Source: an uncultured Myxococcales bacterium | GTDB lineage: Bacteria > Myxococcota_A > Bradymonadia > UBA7976 > VGTA01 | Length of the DNA: 54,059 nt | Reading direction: 5' to 3' | Assembly: GCA_937146725.1 (NCBI GenBank) | Contig: CAKZRU010000058.1 | Coordinates: 1-54,059 of the forward strand | Shown here: in pieces, positions 26,984 to 35,785 of the stretch | How positions within the stretch are numbered: the stretch's first letter is position 1 | How the letters are laid out: each line of letters starts with the position of its first letter | The notes under the pieces: model-generated | The model's input: only the letters and a program-made list of their open reading frames with translations | Told to the model about the DNA's origin: nothing | Database searches by the model: none | Program-made: the position numbers and the translations under genes

Positions 26984-27038
26984 TCTATCTACAAAAAGTC
27001 TGATTTGTTTCAAAAAGGCTAATTTGTCTACAGAAAGG
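26960..27038. repeat. Four 19-20-bp tandem repeats crossing the PilZ gene stop codon
   Basis: The last 20 bp of coding sequence, CTGATCTGTCTACAAGAAGA (26960), is repeated as CTGATCTATCTACAAAAAGT, CTGATTTGTTTCAAAAAGG and CTAATTTGTCTACAGAAAGG. The first copy is coding and the stop codon lies in the second. The spacer to the next gene was thus built by duplicating the gene's own 3' end. Confidence 0.9.
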
Positions 27039-27049
27039 CTAAGGTTTTC

Positions 27050-27544
27050 ATGCTTCAACAATGCATATGTATGTCGATGATCAAAAAGATTCTTTTGAGC
27101 ACGGTCATGATGCTGTCATTGACGGCTTGTCAAAAAGCATCGAGCCAATTAGTGGGAGAATGGCAGGTAGATCAACAGGCGATGCGTAGTGATAAAAACT
27201 TGTTAAATATTGCTCCGCCGGCTGGCCCCTTAATTCGTGATTGGAAAACGAACATGACCCAAGGCTGGTCTTTTCTCTTTCGTAGTGATCGAGGTCTGGA
27301 AGTCATTATGAATGGCTCTCACTACCAAGGCCGTTACAAAGTGACCCAAGAAATTGGTCAAACGGTCTATATTCGTGCAGAACTTAGACCTTTAGCAGCC
27401 AATAGTCTCGATGAATTATTACAGGTGAGTCAAGATGTCTCCAAAGTTGAAGTTAAGCATTTTTCTTTTCAAGTGATGGGCGACAGCGGAACTCTAAAAT
27501 TAGATGATTTTACTCCATTAAAACTCAAAAGACAGTCGATTTAA
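27050..27544 (+). CDS. Small lipoprotein of unknown function
   Basis: This is a 164-residue protein with a lipobox LTAC. The start at 27050 has TAAGG 5 nt upstream; the internal ATG at 27077 (MIKKILLST) would give a tidier signal peptide. The mature part LVGEWQVDQQAM, then GWSFLFRSDRGLEV, YQGRYKV and DSGTLKLDDFTPLKLKR, has the strand pattern of lipocalin-like lipoproteins ('GtW.vd...l', 'f..dg.....G.y.v', 'l.l......l.l.R'). It lies 19 bp before the aminopeptidase gene and may be co-transcribed with it. Confidence 0.6.
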   Translation: MLQQCICMSMIKKILLSTVMMLSLTACQKASSQLVGEWQVDQQAMRSDKNLLNIAPPAGPLIRDWKTNMTQGWSFLFRSDRGLEVIMNGSHYQGRYKVTQEIGQTVYIRAELRPLAANSLDELLQVSQDVSKVEVKHFSFQVMGDSGTLKLDDFTPLKLKRQSI

Positions 27545-27563
27545 CTTTAATAAGGAATCATTT

Positions 27564-28925
27564 ATGCTGAACTTAAAGCCTGCCCCCTTATGCCCCGTAG
27601 ATGAGCCAGCTCTTAACTATGCTCAAGATATGATTCATTTTATTGATCAGTCTCCCAGTCCTTTTCATGCCGTTGAAGAAAGTCGGCGCATATTTTTGGC
27701 TGCTGGTTATCAAGAACTGAGTGAACTCGACTCTTGGACAGGGGTGTTACAAACCGGTTCATCTTATTTTGTGTGTCGTGGTGGTGGCTCAATCATTGCT
27801 TTTAGATTGGGAACAAGTCCACTTTCAGAAGCGGGCGTGCGCATTGTTGGTGCGCATACTGATTCCCCTAATATTCGTTTAAAGCCTCGTTTAGCCAAGG
27901 GTGCACATGGACATATGCTCTTTGATGTAGAGCCTTATGGTGGCTTGCTTATGGCAACGTGGACCGATCGTGATTTAGCTTTGGCCGGACGGGTGTTAGT
28001 GAAGGATCCAACAAGTTCTACGGGAAGAAAATCAATACTTGTAGATTCGAAAACACCCGTATGTCGTATTGCTAACCTAGCGATTCACCTCAATCGTACT
28101 GTGAATGACGAAGGCCTCAAGCTCAATAAGCACAGCCACCTAAGTCCTGTGGTTGGCCAATTAGAAACTTTGGTTAAAGAGAATGAAACACCCGCTGAAG
28201 TCGCCTTAAATTGGGTTGCCTCTTTAGCGCAGTGTGAGCCACAAGATATTGTGGGCCATGATCTGTGCTTATATGATGCTCAAGGGGGATCGATCATTGG
28301 TTTAGATCAAGCCTATTTACAGGTCGGTCGACTCGATAACTTAGCAAGTTGCTATCATGGATTAACCGCTTTGATTGAACAAGGAGATCAAGAGCCGCCG
28401 ACCAGTACTCAAATGCTTTGTCTCTTTGATCATGAAGAAGTAGGAAGCGGAAGTGCACGAGGTGCTAAAAGTACATTCTTGGGTGATGTTTTAGCACGTT
28501 TATGTGGTGGTACCGGAGAACCTTTAAGTCGATGTATTCAAAGAAGCTACCAAGTGAGCGCAGACATGGCTCATGCTTTGCATCCTAATTATTCCGATCG
28601 TCATGATGGAAGTCATCAACCTTTGATGAATCATGGACCGGTGATTAAAAATAACGTGAATACCCGCTATGCAACCGATGGAGATACGTCGGCTGTTTTT
28701 AGAGAGGCCTGTGCAGCCGCCGGTATACAAGCACAAGAGTTTGTGAATCGTCCAGATTTAGCCTGTGGAAGCACGATCGGTTCTTTAACAGCGGCCTTAT
28801 TAGGCTTGCCCACAGTAGATGTTGGTAACCCGATGTGGTCGATGCACTCAGCCCGTGAAATGGCTGGTGTCGCAGACCAAGTATTAATGCATAGAGCCTT
28901 ATCAGCTTTTTATGCCAATCTTTGA
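27564..28925 (+). CDS. apeB: M18 family aspartyl aminopeptidase
   Basis: This 453-residue protein matches the M18 family throughout; the usual length is 430-460. It has AAGGA upstream. Visible motifs are HTDSPNIRLKPR (zinc ligand His and neighbouring Asp), GRLDNLASCYHG (bridging Asp), CLFDHEEVGSGSARGA (catalytic Glu pair), SADMAHALHPNY (zinc ligand) and the C-terminal GNPMWSMHSARE (final histidine). It removes N-terminal acidic residues from peptides in the cytoplasm using two metal ions and forms a large dodecamer in known members. The symbol follows the bacterial M18 convention. Confidence 0.92.
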   Translation: MLNLKPAPLCPVDEPALNYAQDMIHFIDQSPSPFHAVEESRRIFLAAGYQELSELDSWTGVLQTGSSYFVCRGGGSIIAFRLGTSPLSEAGVRIVGAHTDSPNIRLKPRLAKGAHGHMLFDVEPYGGLLMATWTDRDLALAGRVLVKDPTSSTGRKSILVDSKTPVCRIANLAIHLNRTVNDEGLKLNKHSHLSPVVGQLETLVKENETPAEVALNWVASLAQCEPQDIVGHDLCLYDAQGGSIIGLDQAYLQVGRLDNLASCYHGLTALIEQGDQEPPTSTQMLCLFDHEEVGSGSARGAKSTFLGDVLARLCGGTGEPLSRCIQRSYQVSADMAHALHPNYSDRHDGSHQPLMNHGPVIKNNVNTRYATDGDTSAVFREACAAAGIQAQEFVNRPDLACGSTIGSLTAALLGLPTVDVGNPMWSMHSAREMAGVADQVLMHRALSAFYANL

Positions 28926-28988
28926 GCCCGATTGGCGATCTTAAGTATCATCTAAACTGTGAGCATCATCGTAAGTGAGGAAGATACT

Positions 28989-29909
28989 ATGAACATAAGG
29001 CTGTTTTACATATTTGGATTGTGCTTGGCTTTCTTTACGGCCTGTGAATTAGATCAGCCTCCACTTTTAGCGCTCGCACCGGATTATGGTTTGCCCGAGT
29101 TTACTGATGAACAGAGCGGTGAGCAAGCGAGCGGGCAAATTGCTGAACCGGCCGGCGAAGCAGCCGGTGAACAGAGTACAGATACACAAGAATGGCCGAC
29201 ACTCAATGGGCTTTGGCAGATTGAACATGTCACCACAATGCGTTCTGAGCTACCGGTGATCATGGAAGAAGTGGAAACCAAGATCCAAGCGACGATCTTG
29301 GCTGAAGTTACACAGGATAAGCAGTCACTTTGGCTACATCATAAAATCTGTGATGTGCACATGAATAATACGCCCGCTTACAATCAAACGATTATTCCTG
29401 ACTCTTTTATTGAAGCTTTACCAATGAAAACAAGGCGAGGTCATTTGAACAAGCTCGATGATGGATCTGAGACTCAAACGCAATTTGAGCTCGTTGTTGA
29501 GCACTGGTATGATCTGCGTTCAATTAGCTTGGATAACCCAGAGCAGGATACTTTACCAAGCGAGGCTAATGATCCACGGATTTTTGATCAAGATCATGAT
29601 GGTTTGCCAGGTTTGAGTGCTCAGCTGATTGGTTTTCCGGAAGGTTCGGTCAGCTTGATTCAAAAAAGTAGCGATGAATGGAGAGCACGGCTAACGGTGA
29701 ATGATCCGCAAACGACGATTAACGAAGTCAGTGGATCAATCACTTGGCAAGAGGAACAAAAAATTATCCAAGCAAGTAATGATGTCTTACTGATTGAAGT
29801 AAGGCGTTGGATTCCGGAGGATTCAGAGCTACATTATTTTGAGATGAAACGGGTTGATGACTTTATTTGTCCTCCTAGAAAAGAAGCTGCTCGTCCACAG
29901 TCTAAGTAG
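28989..29909 (+). CDS. Lipoprotein with degenerate AGE-rich linker
   Basis: The best start is ATG 28989, with GAGGAA upstream at about 8 nt, giving 306 residues; the earlier start at 28959 would add a non-signal extension. The lipobox is FTAC. Residues about 40-65 contain SGEQASGQ, AEPAGEAAGEQ, a decayed form of the AG-x-E linker seen in the neighbouring lipoproteins. The mature part starts WPTLNGLWQIEHVTTM, a lipocalin-like opening, and shows predicted beta strands and two or three cysteines. No enzyme motif is seen. Function unknown. Confidence 0.65.
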   Translation: MNIRLFYIFGLCLAFFTACELDQPPLLALAPDYGLPEFTDEQSGEQASGQIAEPAGEAAGEQSTDTQEWPTLNGLWQIEHVTTMRSELPVIMEEVETKIQATILAEVTQDKQSLWLHHKICDVHMNNTPAYNQTIIPDSFIEALPMKTRRGHLNKLDDGSETQTQFELVVEHWYDLRSISLDNPEQDTLPSEANDPRIFDQDHDGLPGLSAQLIGFPEGSVSLIQKSSDEWRARLTVNDPQTTINEVSGSITWQEEQKIIQASNDVLLIEVRRWIPEDSELHYFEMKRVDDFICPPRKEAARPQSK

Positions 29910-30004
29910 TCTATAAGGTTAGTTTTTTAGTCTTCAAGTACAGTATTTTCTAGGCTGAAAGCTTGAATTGATATCATCAAAAAACATTTGTTGGGGGAAC
30001 AATC

Positions 30005-31243
30005 ATGACAGCACAAAAGAAACAACCTGGTTTTGACCAAACAAATGATGTTTTTCAGTTAGATCCAAGCAATCTTAAACTCCGCTTTGTTGATACGCTT
30101 GCCCAAGTGAAAGCTTTGGATTGGGATCAATGTTTGGGCCAACAAGGCAGCCCCTTTTTACGCCACAGTTTTTTACATGGCCTTGAACTAAGTGCCTGTG
30201 TAGGTGGCCAAACCGGATGGTATCCACAATATGTTTTAATCGAAAGCCATGGACAGTTACTGGGGGCTTGTCCTGCCTACATCAAGACCCACAGCCAAGG
30301 CGAGTTTATTTTTGATTGGTCATGGGCTGATGCTGCTCATCAGATGGGTCATTCTTACTATCCTAAACTTGTAGTGACCTCGCCTTTCTCTCCGGTGGGA
30401 AGTCAAAAACTACTTTGTCATCCTCAACTGAGTGTAAGTGATCAAAAGCTAATCCAACAACTTTTGCTCAATGGGCTAAAGCACTTATGTAAACAAGAAC
30501 ATTTAAGTGGTCTGCACATACTTTTTGTTTCAGAAGCGGAGCTTGAATTCTTAGGAGAAGAGAAACTCCTAAAGCGTCATACACTACAATTTCAGTGGGA
30601 AAATGATGGCTATCAAAACTTTGATGACTTCTTATCTAGATTTAGATCGAAGAGGCGTAATCAAATCAAGCGGGAACGTCGACGGGTTAAAGAGGCCGGC
30701 ATTGAGGTCAAAGTTCTGCAGGGCTCTGAGATTAAGCCTGAGCACATTCCTCTTATGTATAGGTTCTATAAAAGCACAGTCGAAAAATACTACTTTGGCA
30801 ATTTATATTTGAACCAAGCGTTTTTTGAACATCTTTATGAACATCAAAAAGAAGATTTATGCCTTTTGTTGGCTGAGCAAGGCCAAAATATCATTGGAGG
30901 CTCTTTTAACTTAGCTTCCAATGGCGTGCTTTATGGCCGTTATTGGGGACTTGAGCCAAATATTGAGGTTGATTATTTACATTTTGAAGTATGTTCATAT
31001 CGTGGGATTGAAGCCTGTATTGAAAAAGGCTGGCAGCGTTTTGAAGCCGGAGCAGGTGGGGGCTCACATAAATATGGACGAGGCTTTTTACCCAAGATTA
31101 TTTACTCGGCTCACGAAGTATATTTACCTGGCTTTAATTATGCTTTGAGTGAATTACTAACACATGAACGACAAGCTCTCGCCAACAACCTACTTGAAAT
31201 CCAAGGTGAAGTGCTTAAAATAAAAAAACTAAAAGAGTCTTGA
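30005..31243 (+). CDS. FemAB-like (DUF482/COG3146) N-acyltransferase family protein
   Basis: This is a 412-residue cytoplasmic protein with GGGGGAA upstream. Conserved blocks of the family are SPFLRHSFLHGLE, GWYPQYVLIESHGQLLGACPAY, FDWSWADAA, YYPKLVVTSPFSPV, FLSRFRSKRRNQIKRERRRV and FEAGAGGGSHKYGRGFLP. The family shares the GNAT/FemX fold and is annotated as peptidoglycan- or amino-acid-modifying acyltransferase, but substrates are not well established. It is about 110 bp upstream of ffh and separated from it by a promoter. Confidence 0.88.
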   Translation: MTAQKKQPGFDQTNDVFQLDPSNLKLRFVDTLAQVKALDWDQCLGQQGSPFLRHSFLHGLELSACVGGQTGWYPQYVLIESHGQLLGACPAYIKTHSQGEFIFDWSWADAAHQMGHSYYPKLVVTSPFSPVGSQKLLCHPQLSVSDQKLIQQLLLNGLKHLCKQEHLSGLHILFVSEAELEFLGEEKLLKRHTLQFQWENDGYQNFDDFLSRFRSKRRNQIKRERRRVKEAGIEVKVLQGSEIKPEHIPLMYRFYKSTVEKYYFGNLYLNQAFFEHLYEHQKEDLCLLLAEQGQNIIGGSFNLASNGVLYGRYWGLEPNIEVDYLHFEVCSYRGIEACIEKGWQRFEAGAGGGSHKYGRGFLPKIIYSAHEVYLPGFNYALSELLTHERQALANNLLEIQGEVLKIKKLKES

Positions 31244-31290
31244 TCAAACAAGTGAAAAAATAGTGACCATAATACTTAAGAGCTTATGAC

Positions 31291-31319
31291 TTGATTTAAA
31301 TGTGTCAGTACTCTAAATT
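31291..31319 (+). promoter_or_regulatory. Candidate sigma-70 promoter of ffh
   Basis: TTGATT at 31291-31296 and TAAATT at 31314-31319 have an exact 17-nt spacer. Each matches consensus at four of six positions. The predicted transcript leader is about 27 nt and contains AAGGGG before the ATG at 31353. Confidence 0.45.
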
Positions 31320-31352
31320 AGGCGATCGAACTTTACCTAAGGGGACTATGTT

Positions 31353-33041
31353 ATGTTAGAGGCGCTCTCATCCGGATTCCGCGCTGTTAAAGAACGCATT
31401 CAAGGAAAACGTACACTCACTGAAGAAAACATTGATGATGCTCTTCGTGACTTAAGAATTTCCTTACTTGAGGCTGATGTTAATATTAAAGTTGTCCGTA
31501 AGTTTATTAAAGCGGTCAAAGCTCAGGCATTGGGTGAGGTTGTACAACTCAATGCGAAGTCCCAAGACCAAAAACTCAAGGTGACCCCCGGTGATCACTT
31601 TATTCATATTTGTCAACAAGAGCTAGAAGCCTTGATGGGCCCTGCAGACCCTAGTTTAGTTTTGGATCAAGCAATCTCCAAAATTATGATGATTGGTTTA
31701 CAGGGAGCGGGTAAAACAACAACAACTGCTAAACTCGCCAAGCGTTTGATCGAAGAAGGCAAAAAGCCTCTTTTAGTCGCGGCGGACATTTATCGTCCGG
31801 CAGCGGTTGATCAGCTCAAGGTTTTGGGTGAGCGTTTGGAGATTCCGGTATACCATGCCAAAGAGACAGCGCCTCCAGAAATCTGTCGTCAAGCACTTGA
31901 TTTTGCGCAAGCAGAGTCAAGAGATGTAGTGCTGTTTGACACGGCCGGTCGCTTAGCGATTGATGAAGCCTTGATGTCTGAGTTGAAAGAGATTCGTGAC
32001 ACAACACAGCCGGACAATATCTTGCTGGTTGTGGATGCGATGATTGGTCAAGATGCGGTTGATACAGCCAAAACCTTTGATGAGGAAATTGGGATCAGCG
32101 GCTTTATTATGACCAAGCTTGATGGCGACGCTCGTGGTGGGGCGGCTCTGTCTATTAAGTCGGTCACCGGTAAGCCCATTAAGTTCTTGGGTATGGGTGA
32201 AGGCTTAGATGCTTTAGAAGACTTTAGACCAGAGGGCTTAGCAAGCCGTATCATGGGCTTTGGTGATATTGTCGGCTTGATGCAAGACTTTGAAAAAGTT
32301 GTCGATGAAGAAGAAGCCGAAAAAAGTGCCAAAAAGATGTTGGCTGGTCAATTTGATATGATGGACTTTGTGGAGCAAATCAGAACGATTCGTTCTATGG
32401 GACCACTCACCGACATCCTAGAGAAAATGCCATTCTTTGGAGGAGGCCTTCCTCAAGGCATGGATATTGATGACAAGCAACTCATCAAGGTTGAGTCAAT
32501 GATCAATTCCATGACTAAATCGGAACGGCAAAATCCAGAGTTGATCGAAAAAGAAAAAGGTCGTGCCACTCGTATTGCCAAGGGCTGTGGTGGCAGCACT
32601 GAAAAAGAGATCTTGGACTTAGTGGGCCGTTTCAAGATGATGAAAAAGTTTATGGGTGCATTAGGGTCACCGGGTGGCGGAAACTTGCTTTATAAATTAC
32701 CAGGCTTTAAGCAGTTTGCTCAGATGCAACAGCTTAAAGGCATGAATATGCAAGAGCTTTTTGGTGAGCTTGGAAATATGGGTGGTATGCCGGGTATGGG
32801 TGGTATGCCGGGTATGGGTGGTATGCCGGGTATGGGTGGTATGCCGGGTATGGGCGGTATGCCGGGTATGGGTGGTATGCCGGGTATGGGTGGCTTTCCT
32901 AATTTACCTCCGGGATATTTACCTCCAGGTACACCACAAGCAGGCCCAGCTAAGGGTGCTCAAACAAATGCTCAAAGAGCTAAGCAAAAAGCAGCTCGTA
33001 AAAAAGCGAAGGCAGCCCGTAAAAAGCAACGTAAAAAATAA
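31353..33041 (+). CDS. ffh: Signal recognition particle protein Ffh with GGMPGM-repeat tail
   Basis: This is the SRP54/Ffh GTPase that targets nascent membrane proteins to the Sec translocon. The N domain opens with MLEALSSGFRAVKERIQGKRTLTEENI. The G domain has GLQGAGKTTTTAKLA (G1), DTAGRLAIDE (G3) and TKLDGDARGG (G4). The M domain includes FVEQIRTIRSMGPL and RIAKGCGGSTEKEI, the RNA-binding helix with the GS motif. At 562 residues it is about 110 longer than E. coli Ffh. The extra part is six GGMPGM repeats (residues 477-512), a proline-rich stretch and a basic Lys/Arg/Ala tail. Codon use is more biased than in neighbouring lipoprotein genes, as expected of high expression. Confidence 0.96.
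   Translation: MLEALSSGFRAVKERIQGKRTLTEENIDDALRDLRISLLEADVNIKVVRKFIKAVKAQALGEVVQLNAKSQDQKLKVTPGDHFIHICQQELEALMGPADPSLVLDQAISKIMMIGLQGAGKTTTTAKLAKRLIEEGKKPLLVAADIYRPAAVDQLKVLGERLEIPVYHAKETAPPEICRQALDFAQAESRDVVLFDTAGRLAIDEALMSELKEIRDTTQPDNILLVVDAMIGQDAVDTAKTFDEEIGISGFIMTKLDGDARGGAALSIKSVTGKPIKFLGMGEGLDALEDFRPEGLASRIMGFGDIVGLMQDFEKVVDEEEAEKSAKKMLAGQFDMMDFVEQIRTIRSMGPLTDILEKMPFFGGGLPQGMDIDDKQLIKVESMINSMTKSERQNPELIEKEKGRATRIAKGCGGSTEKEILDLVGRFKMMKKFMGALGSPGGGNLLYKLPGFKQFAQMQQLKGMNMQELFGELGNMGGMPGMGGMPGMGGMPGMGGMPGMGGMPGMGGMPGMGGFPNLPPGYLPPGTPQAGPAKGAQTNAQRAKQKAARKKAKAARKKQRKK
32781..32888 (+). repeat. Six 18-bp tandem repeats encoding GGMPGM in ffh
   Basis: The unit GGTGGTATGCCGGGTATG repeats six times with one silent change (GGC). 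It is in frame and directly follows the M domain. Confidence 0.95.
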
Positions 33042-33062
33042 GCTTGAGCTAAAAATAAGTTA

Positions 33063-33085
33063 AGGACTTAAACCTCTTTAGTCCT
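33063..33085 (-). terminator. Weak terminator-like hairpin after msrA
   Basis: Read on the minus strand, AGGACT and AGTCCT pair around an 11-nt loop, followed by TAACTTATTTTT. The 6-bp stem is short and the T-run is delayed, so activity is doubtful. It overlaps the 3' end of msrA and lies between two convergent genes. Confidence 0.3.
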
Positions 33086-33875
33086 CAACACCCCAAGTCT
33101 TCTTAAGATAGCCCGCTCGTCCAGACCCATATTTATAGCGCAAATAATGATTTGTGTTCGTCTTGTAGTAGTCTTGGTGGTAATCTTCGGCTGGCCAAAA
33201 GGTGGAAGCCGGTTTGATTTTGACGGCAATAGGCTCACTAAACTTTTTAGAGGCCTCGAGCTTCCTTTTGGATTGCTGAGCCAAATCATTTTGTATCTCA
33301 TCCACAGAAAAAATGGCTGTGGTGTATTGTAAACCTCGGTCAGCAAATTGACCATCGGTTTGAGTTGGATTAATACTACGCCAATACACTTCAAGCAATT
33401 GATTATAGGTGATCAGTTTGGGCCTATAAAATACGATCACAGCCTCTAAGTGCTTGGTTTGATAAGCGGAGACCTGTGCATAGTTTGGTTGTGTCTTTTG
33501 ACCTCCGGTGTAGCCAGAATAAACAGCCTCAACGCCTTTGAGTTTTTCGAAGGGGGCCTCCATGCACCAAAAGCAGCCACCTGCAAAGATTGCAACCGCT
33601 TGATTCTGACTTGGCTTATGGAGTGTTTCTGGGTGCAAAGCTTGGTTAAATTCTGCCAAACCCCACTTTAAGTTTTTGGTCTTAATAAACTTTGGCTTAT
33701 GCTCTGTTAATAAGCTGTTTTGAGAACTTGATTGAGAGCTTGGTTGAGAGCTTGGCGCTTGAGTAGGCATTATATTCTCACCCTTTTGAGCATGTCCAAT
33801 AGGTGATGAGCAAGAAAGGATGAATGAGAACGAAAAAAGTATAGTGTAAACGCTGAGGCCATGATCGGTCTGCAT
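33078..33875 (-). CDS. msrA: Peptide methionine sulfoxide reductase A, lipoprotein form
   Basis: The start at 33875 has GGAGG 8 nt upstream and yields 265 residues with a signal peptide and a lipobox-like FILSC. After a Ser/Gln-rich linker, the catalytic domain begins AVAIFAGGCFWCMEAPFEKLKGV, with the MsrA GCFWC active-site cysteine, then YSGYTGG, HLEAVIVFY, NPTQTDGQFADRGLQYTTAIF and AEDYHQDYYK, all diagnostic. It reduces methionine-S-sulfoxide in proteins. The lipid anchor places it outside the cytoplasm, where it would protect envelope proteins. Most MsrA enzymes are cytoplasmic, and no MsrB is adjacent. Confidence 0.92.
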   Translation of the reverse strand: MQTDHGLSVYTILFSFSFILSCSSPIGHAQKGENIMPTQAPSSQPSSQSSSQNSLLTEHKPKFIKTKNLKWGLAEFNQALHPETLHKPSQNQAVAIFAGGCFWCMEAPFEKLKGVEAVYSGYTGGQKTQPNYAQVSAYQTKHLEAVIVFYRPKLITYNQLLEVYWRSINPTQTDGQFADRGLQYTTAIFSVDEIQNDLAQQSKRKLEASKKFSEPIAVKIKPASTFWPAEDYHQDYYKTNTNHYLRYKYGSGRAGYLKKTWGVED

Positions 33876-34099
33876 ATGCAAGCCCTCCAAGTGAGTAAAT
33901 AAGGTTTTAATATGAAAGAGTGAGTCACAATAGACATAAGGTGCTTTTGTTGAATTATAAGTTGCATAAAGAAGCAATGATCATATAGTGTTAATCTTGA
34001 TTTCTTGTACCTTATGCCCAAATATAACCAATAAGTGTGATTGAAAACTTGGTGTATGCTTTTCAAAATAAAAAGACAAAAGTAAAAACTTGGTGGATT

Positions 34100-35785
34100 A
34101 TGCATCTAATTATCTTTATTTTGATGACTCTGAGTTGTTTCGCTTGTTCAGAGTCACCACAGTGTGTTCCGGGCCGAGTTTTAGCTTGTCCATGTCCACC
34201 AAGTGGACAAGGTATCCAACGTTGTGCAGAAGATGGGAGTCGTTTTTTAGCTTGTGAATGTGGTCATTTAGACCCTCCTATCACTAGCTTGGATCGCCAA
34301 CAGAGTTTCCTAAACATGGGAAACAAGAGTTTATCAGCTGACTCTGACTCTAGTTCTGAGCCATCAAGCTCTGTTCACAAGGTAAATGCAGTACAAAAAC
34401 GAAGCCAAGTCACTAATGAAGTCACTGTTACTCCTGACAAAACTGTCTTTAGTTTGGTGAACAAAGCTGAGTCTAAGAAAAAAAAACAGTCACCCTTTCA
34501 AAAAGCTTCACTTGAAACAGCTTCTAATACTGAAACGACCTTAGTAGAGAAAGCCAGCAAGCAAAGTAAGATCATGGCTCTAAGTGCTGTGATTGAAGAT
34601 GCCTCATCAAGAGAGTCGAATGATACGCCAACCAGTCTTTCAAAAAGTGAAAAAAACGGGGTAATGACTGCAACTAAGCAATTTAGCTTAAATCTCCGTA
34701 ATCAAAAACTGGATTGGTGGTTTTATTCTGAAACTTTGGAACGTTGTGTTCCGGCTAAAAATGTAAATGGGATCGACTATGAACCGTTGAAGCTGTTGTC
34801 AAATGGCTGTTACCGCTTAAATGGCAAAGGTAATATGGTGGTTCGTTGCGATGACCCTCCACTTGGCCCACAAACCTATCGTTTTTCAGAGGAAGAACGC
34901 GATTGCATCGCCTTACGTAGTCAACAGATTAAGCAGCAAAGTCAGCAAGCTCAAAGCAAACGTTCTCTTAAGATCTCAGCATTAGAGCCAGTCATCGAAG
35001 GGCAAGCCACTTCAAATACGACAAGCACTTCAAATACGACAAGCACTTCAAATACGACAAGCACTTCAAATAATGTAGAAGCAAGCCGTACTTGGCACTG
35101 TATGTGTTATGAAGAAGTTGTCAAAGGTGAAGTCAAGCTATCAACCGCCTGTCGTCCAAGTTTAGCTATGTGTAAAGATCTTACTGAAAAGGTCAAGATC
35201 GGCAGCGCAATTTTAGTTAAAAATTCGGTGAGTGCACCTTGTCAAACTCGAAAAGCTTCTGCGCCTTGGCGAGCCTTTACCGGTAAGGGATCACGTCGTT
35301 ATTTTTGGCAACCTTCTTCACAGCCAGGAGCTTGGTGGAGTGCTGAAGGGTGTTTCTTAGATTCTAGGATCAGAAGTAAACGAGCCAAAAGGAAGTCTAG
35401 TAAGCAGTCCAAGCGCCTAAAAAGCAACGCAAGCTCACCGGTAAAAAGCACCAAGCATGAAGATGATATTCCGCCAGAGTTGCTACGCCCAATCGGTACT
35501 AAGCGATCACTCATTAAGTATGGAAAAAGAGGTACGGCACCTCGTGCTGAACGCTGTGAAGAAAGTTGCCAAGCGAACCTTGTTGCCAAGCGACAATTAA
35601 AAGGGCTTTATGGTACATCTGAAGTGCCTCCTCTGTTACGCTGGGGCAAAAGCTTTGCCGAACGGGTAAAACTAGTAAAAACGATTTGTATGAGCAACCA
35701 AGGTAAATCAAAAAGAGGCCGAGATGCTTGCCTTAAAAAAGTGATCAGTAAATGTACTAAATACTGCGAACGCTCAGGAGATTAA
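34100..35785 (+). CDS. Cys-rich lipoprotein-like exported protein of unknown function
   Basis: The preferred start is ATG 34100, just after GGTGG, giving 561 residues; a start at 34037 would add a charged extension. The leader MHLIIFILMTLSCFAC probably ends at a lipid-anchor cysteine, although neither Cys gives a textbook lipobox. The mature N-terminus CVPGRVLACPCPPSGQG, then QRCAEDGSRFLACEC, is a motif frequent in myxobacterial secreted proteins. The middle is Ser/Lys/Thr-rich and low in complexity; three TSNTTS units separate it from a Cys-containing C-terminal part (WHCMCYEEVV, CRPSLAMC, CEESCQANL, CTKYC) rich in Lys and Arg. Its stop overlaps the next start (TAATG), so it is coupled to the glycosidase-like gene. 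Confidence 0.55.
   Translation: MHLIIFILMTLSCFACSESPQCVPGRVLACPCPPSGQGIQRCAEDGSRFLACECGHLDPPITSLDRQQSFLNMGNKSLSADSDSSSEPSSSVHKVNAVQKRSQVTNEVTVTPDKTVFSLVNKAESKKKKQSPFQKASLETASNTETTLVEKASKQSKIMALSAVIEDASSRESNDTPTSLSKSEKNGVMTATKQFSLNLRNQKLDWWFYSETLERCVPAKNVNGIDYEPLKLLSNGCYRLNGKGNMVVRCDDPPLGPQTYRFSEEERDCIALRSQQIKQQSQQAQSKRSLKISALEPVIEGQATSNTTSTSNTTSTSNTTSTSNNVEASRTWHCMCYEEVVKGEVKLSTACRPSLAMCKDLTEKVKIGSAILVKNSVSAPCQTRKASAPWRAFTGKGSRRYFWQPSSQPGAWWSAEGCFLDSRIRSKRAKRKSSKQSKRLKSNASSPVKSTKHEDDIPPELLRPIGTKRSLIKYGKRGTAPRAERCEESCQANLVAKRQLKGLYGTSEVPPLLRWGKSFAERVKLVKTICMSNQGKSKRGRDACLKKVISKCTKYCERSGD
35009..35071 (+). repeat. 18-bp tandem repeats encoding TSNTTS
   Basis: ACTTCAAATACGACAAGC occurs three times exactly from 35009, followed by half a unit. 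In frame, forming a Ser/Thr/Asn linker. Confidence 0.95.
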
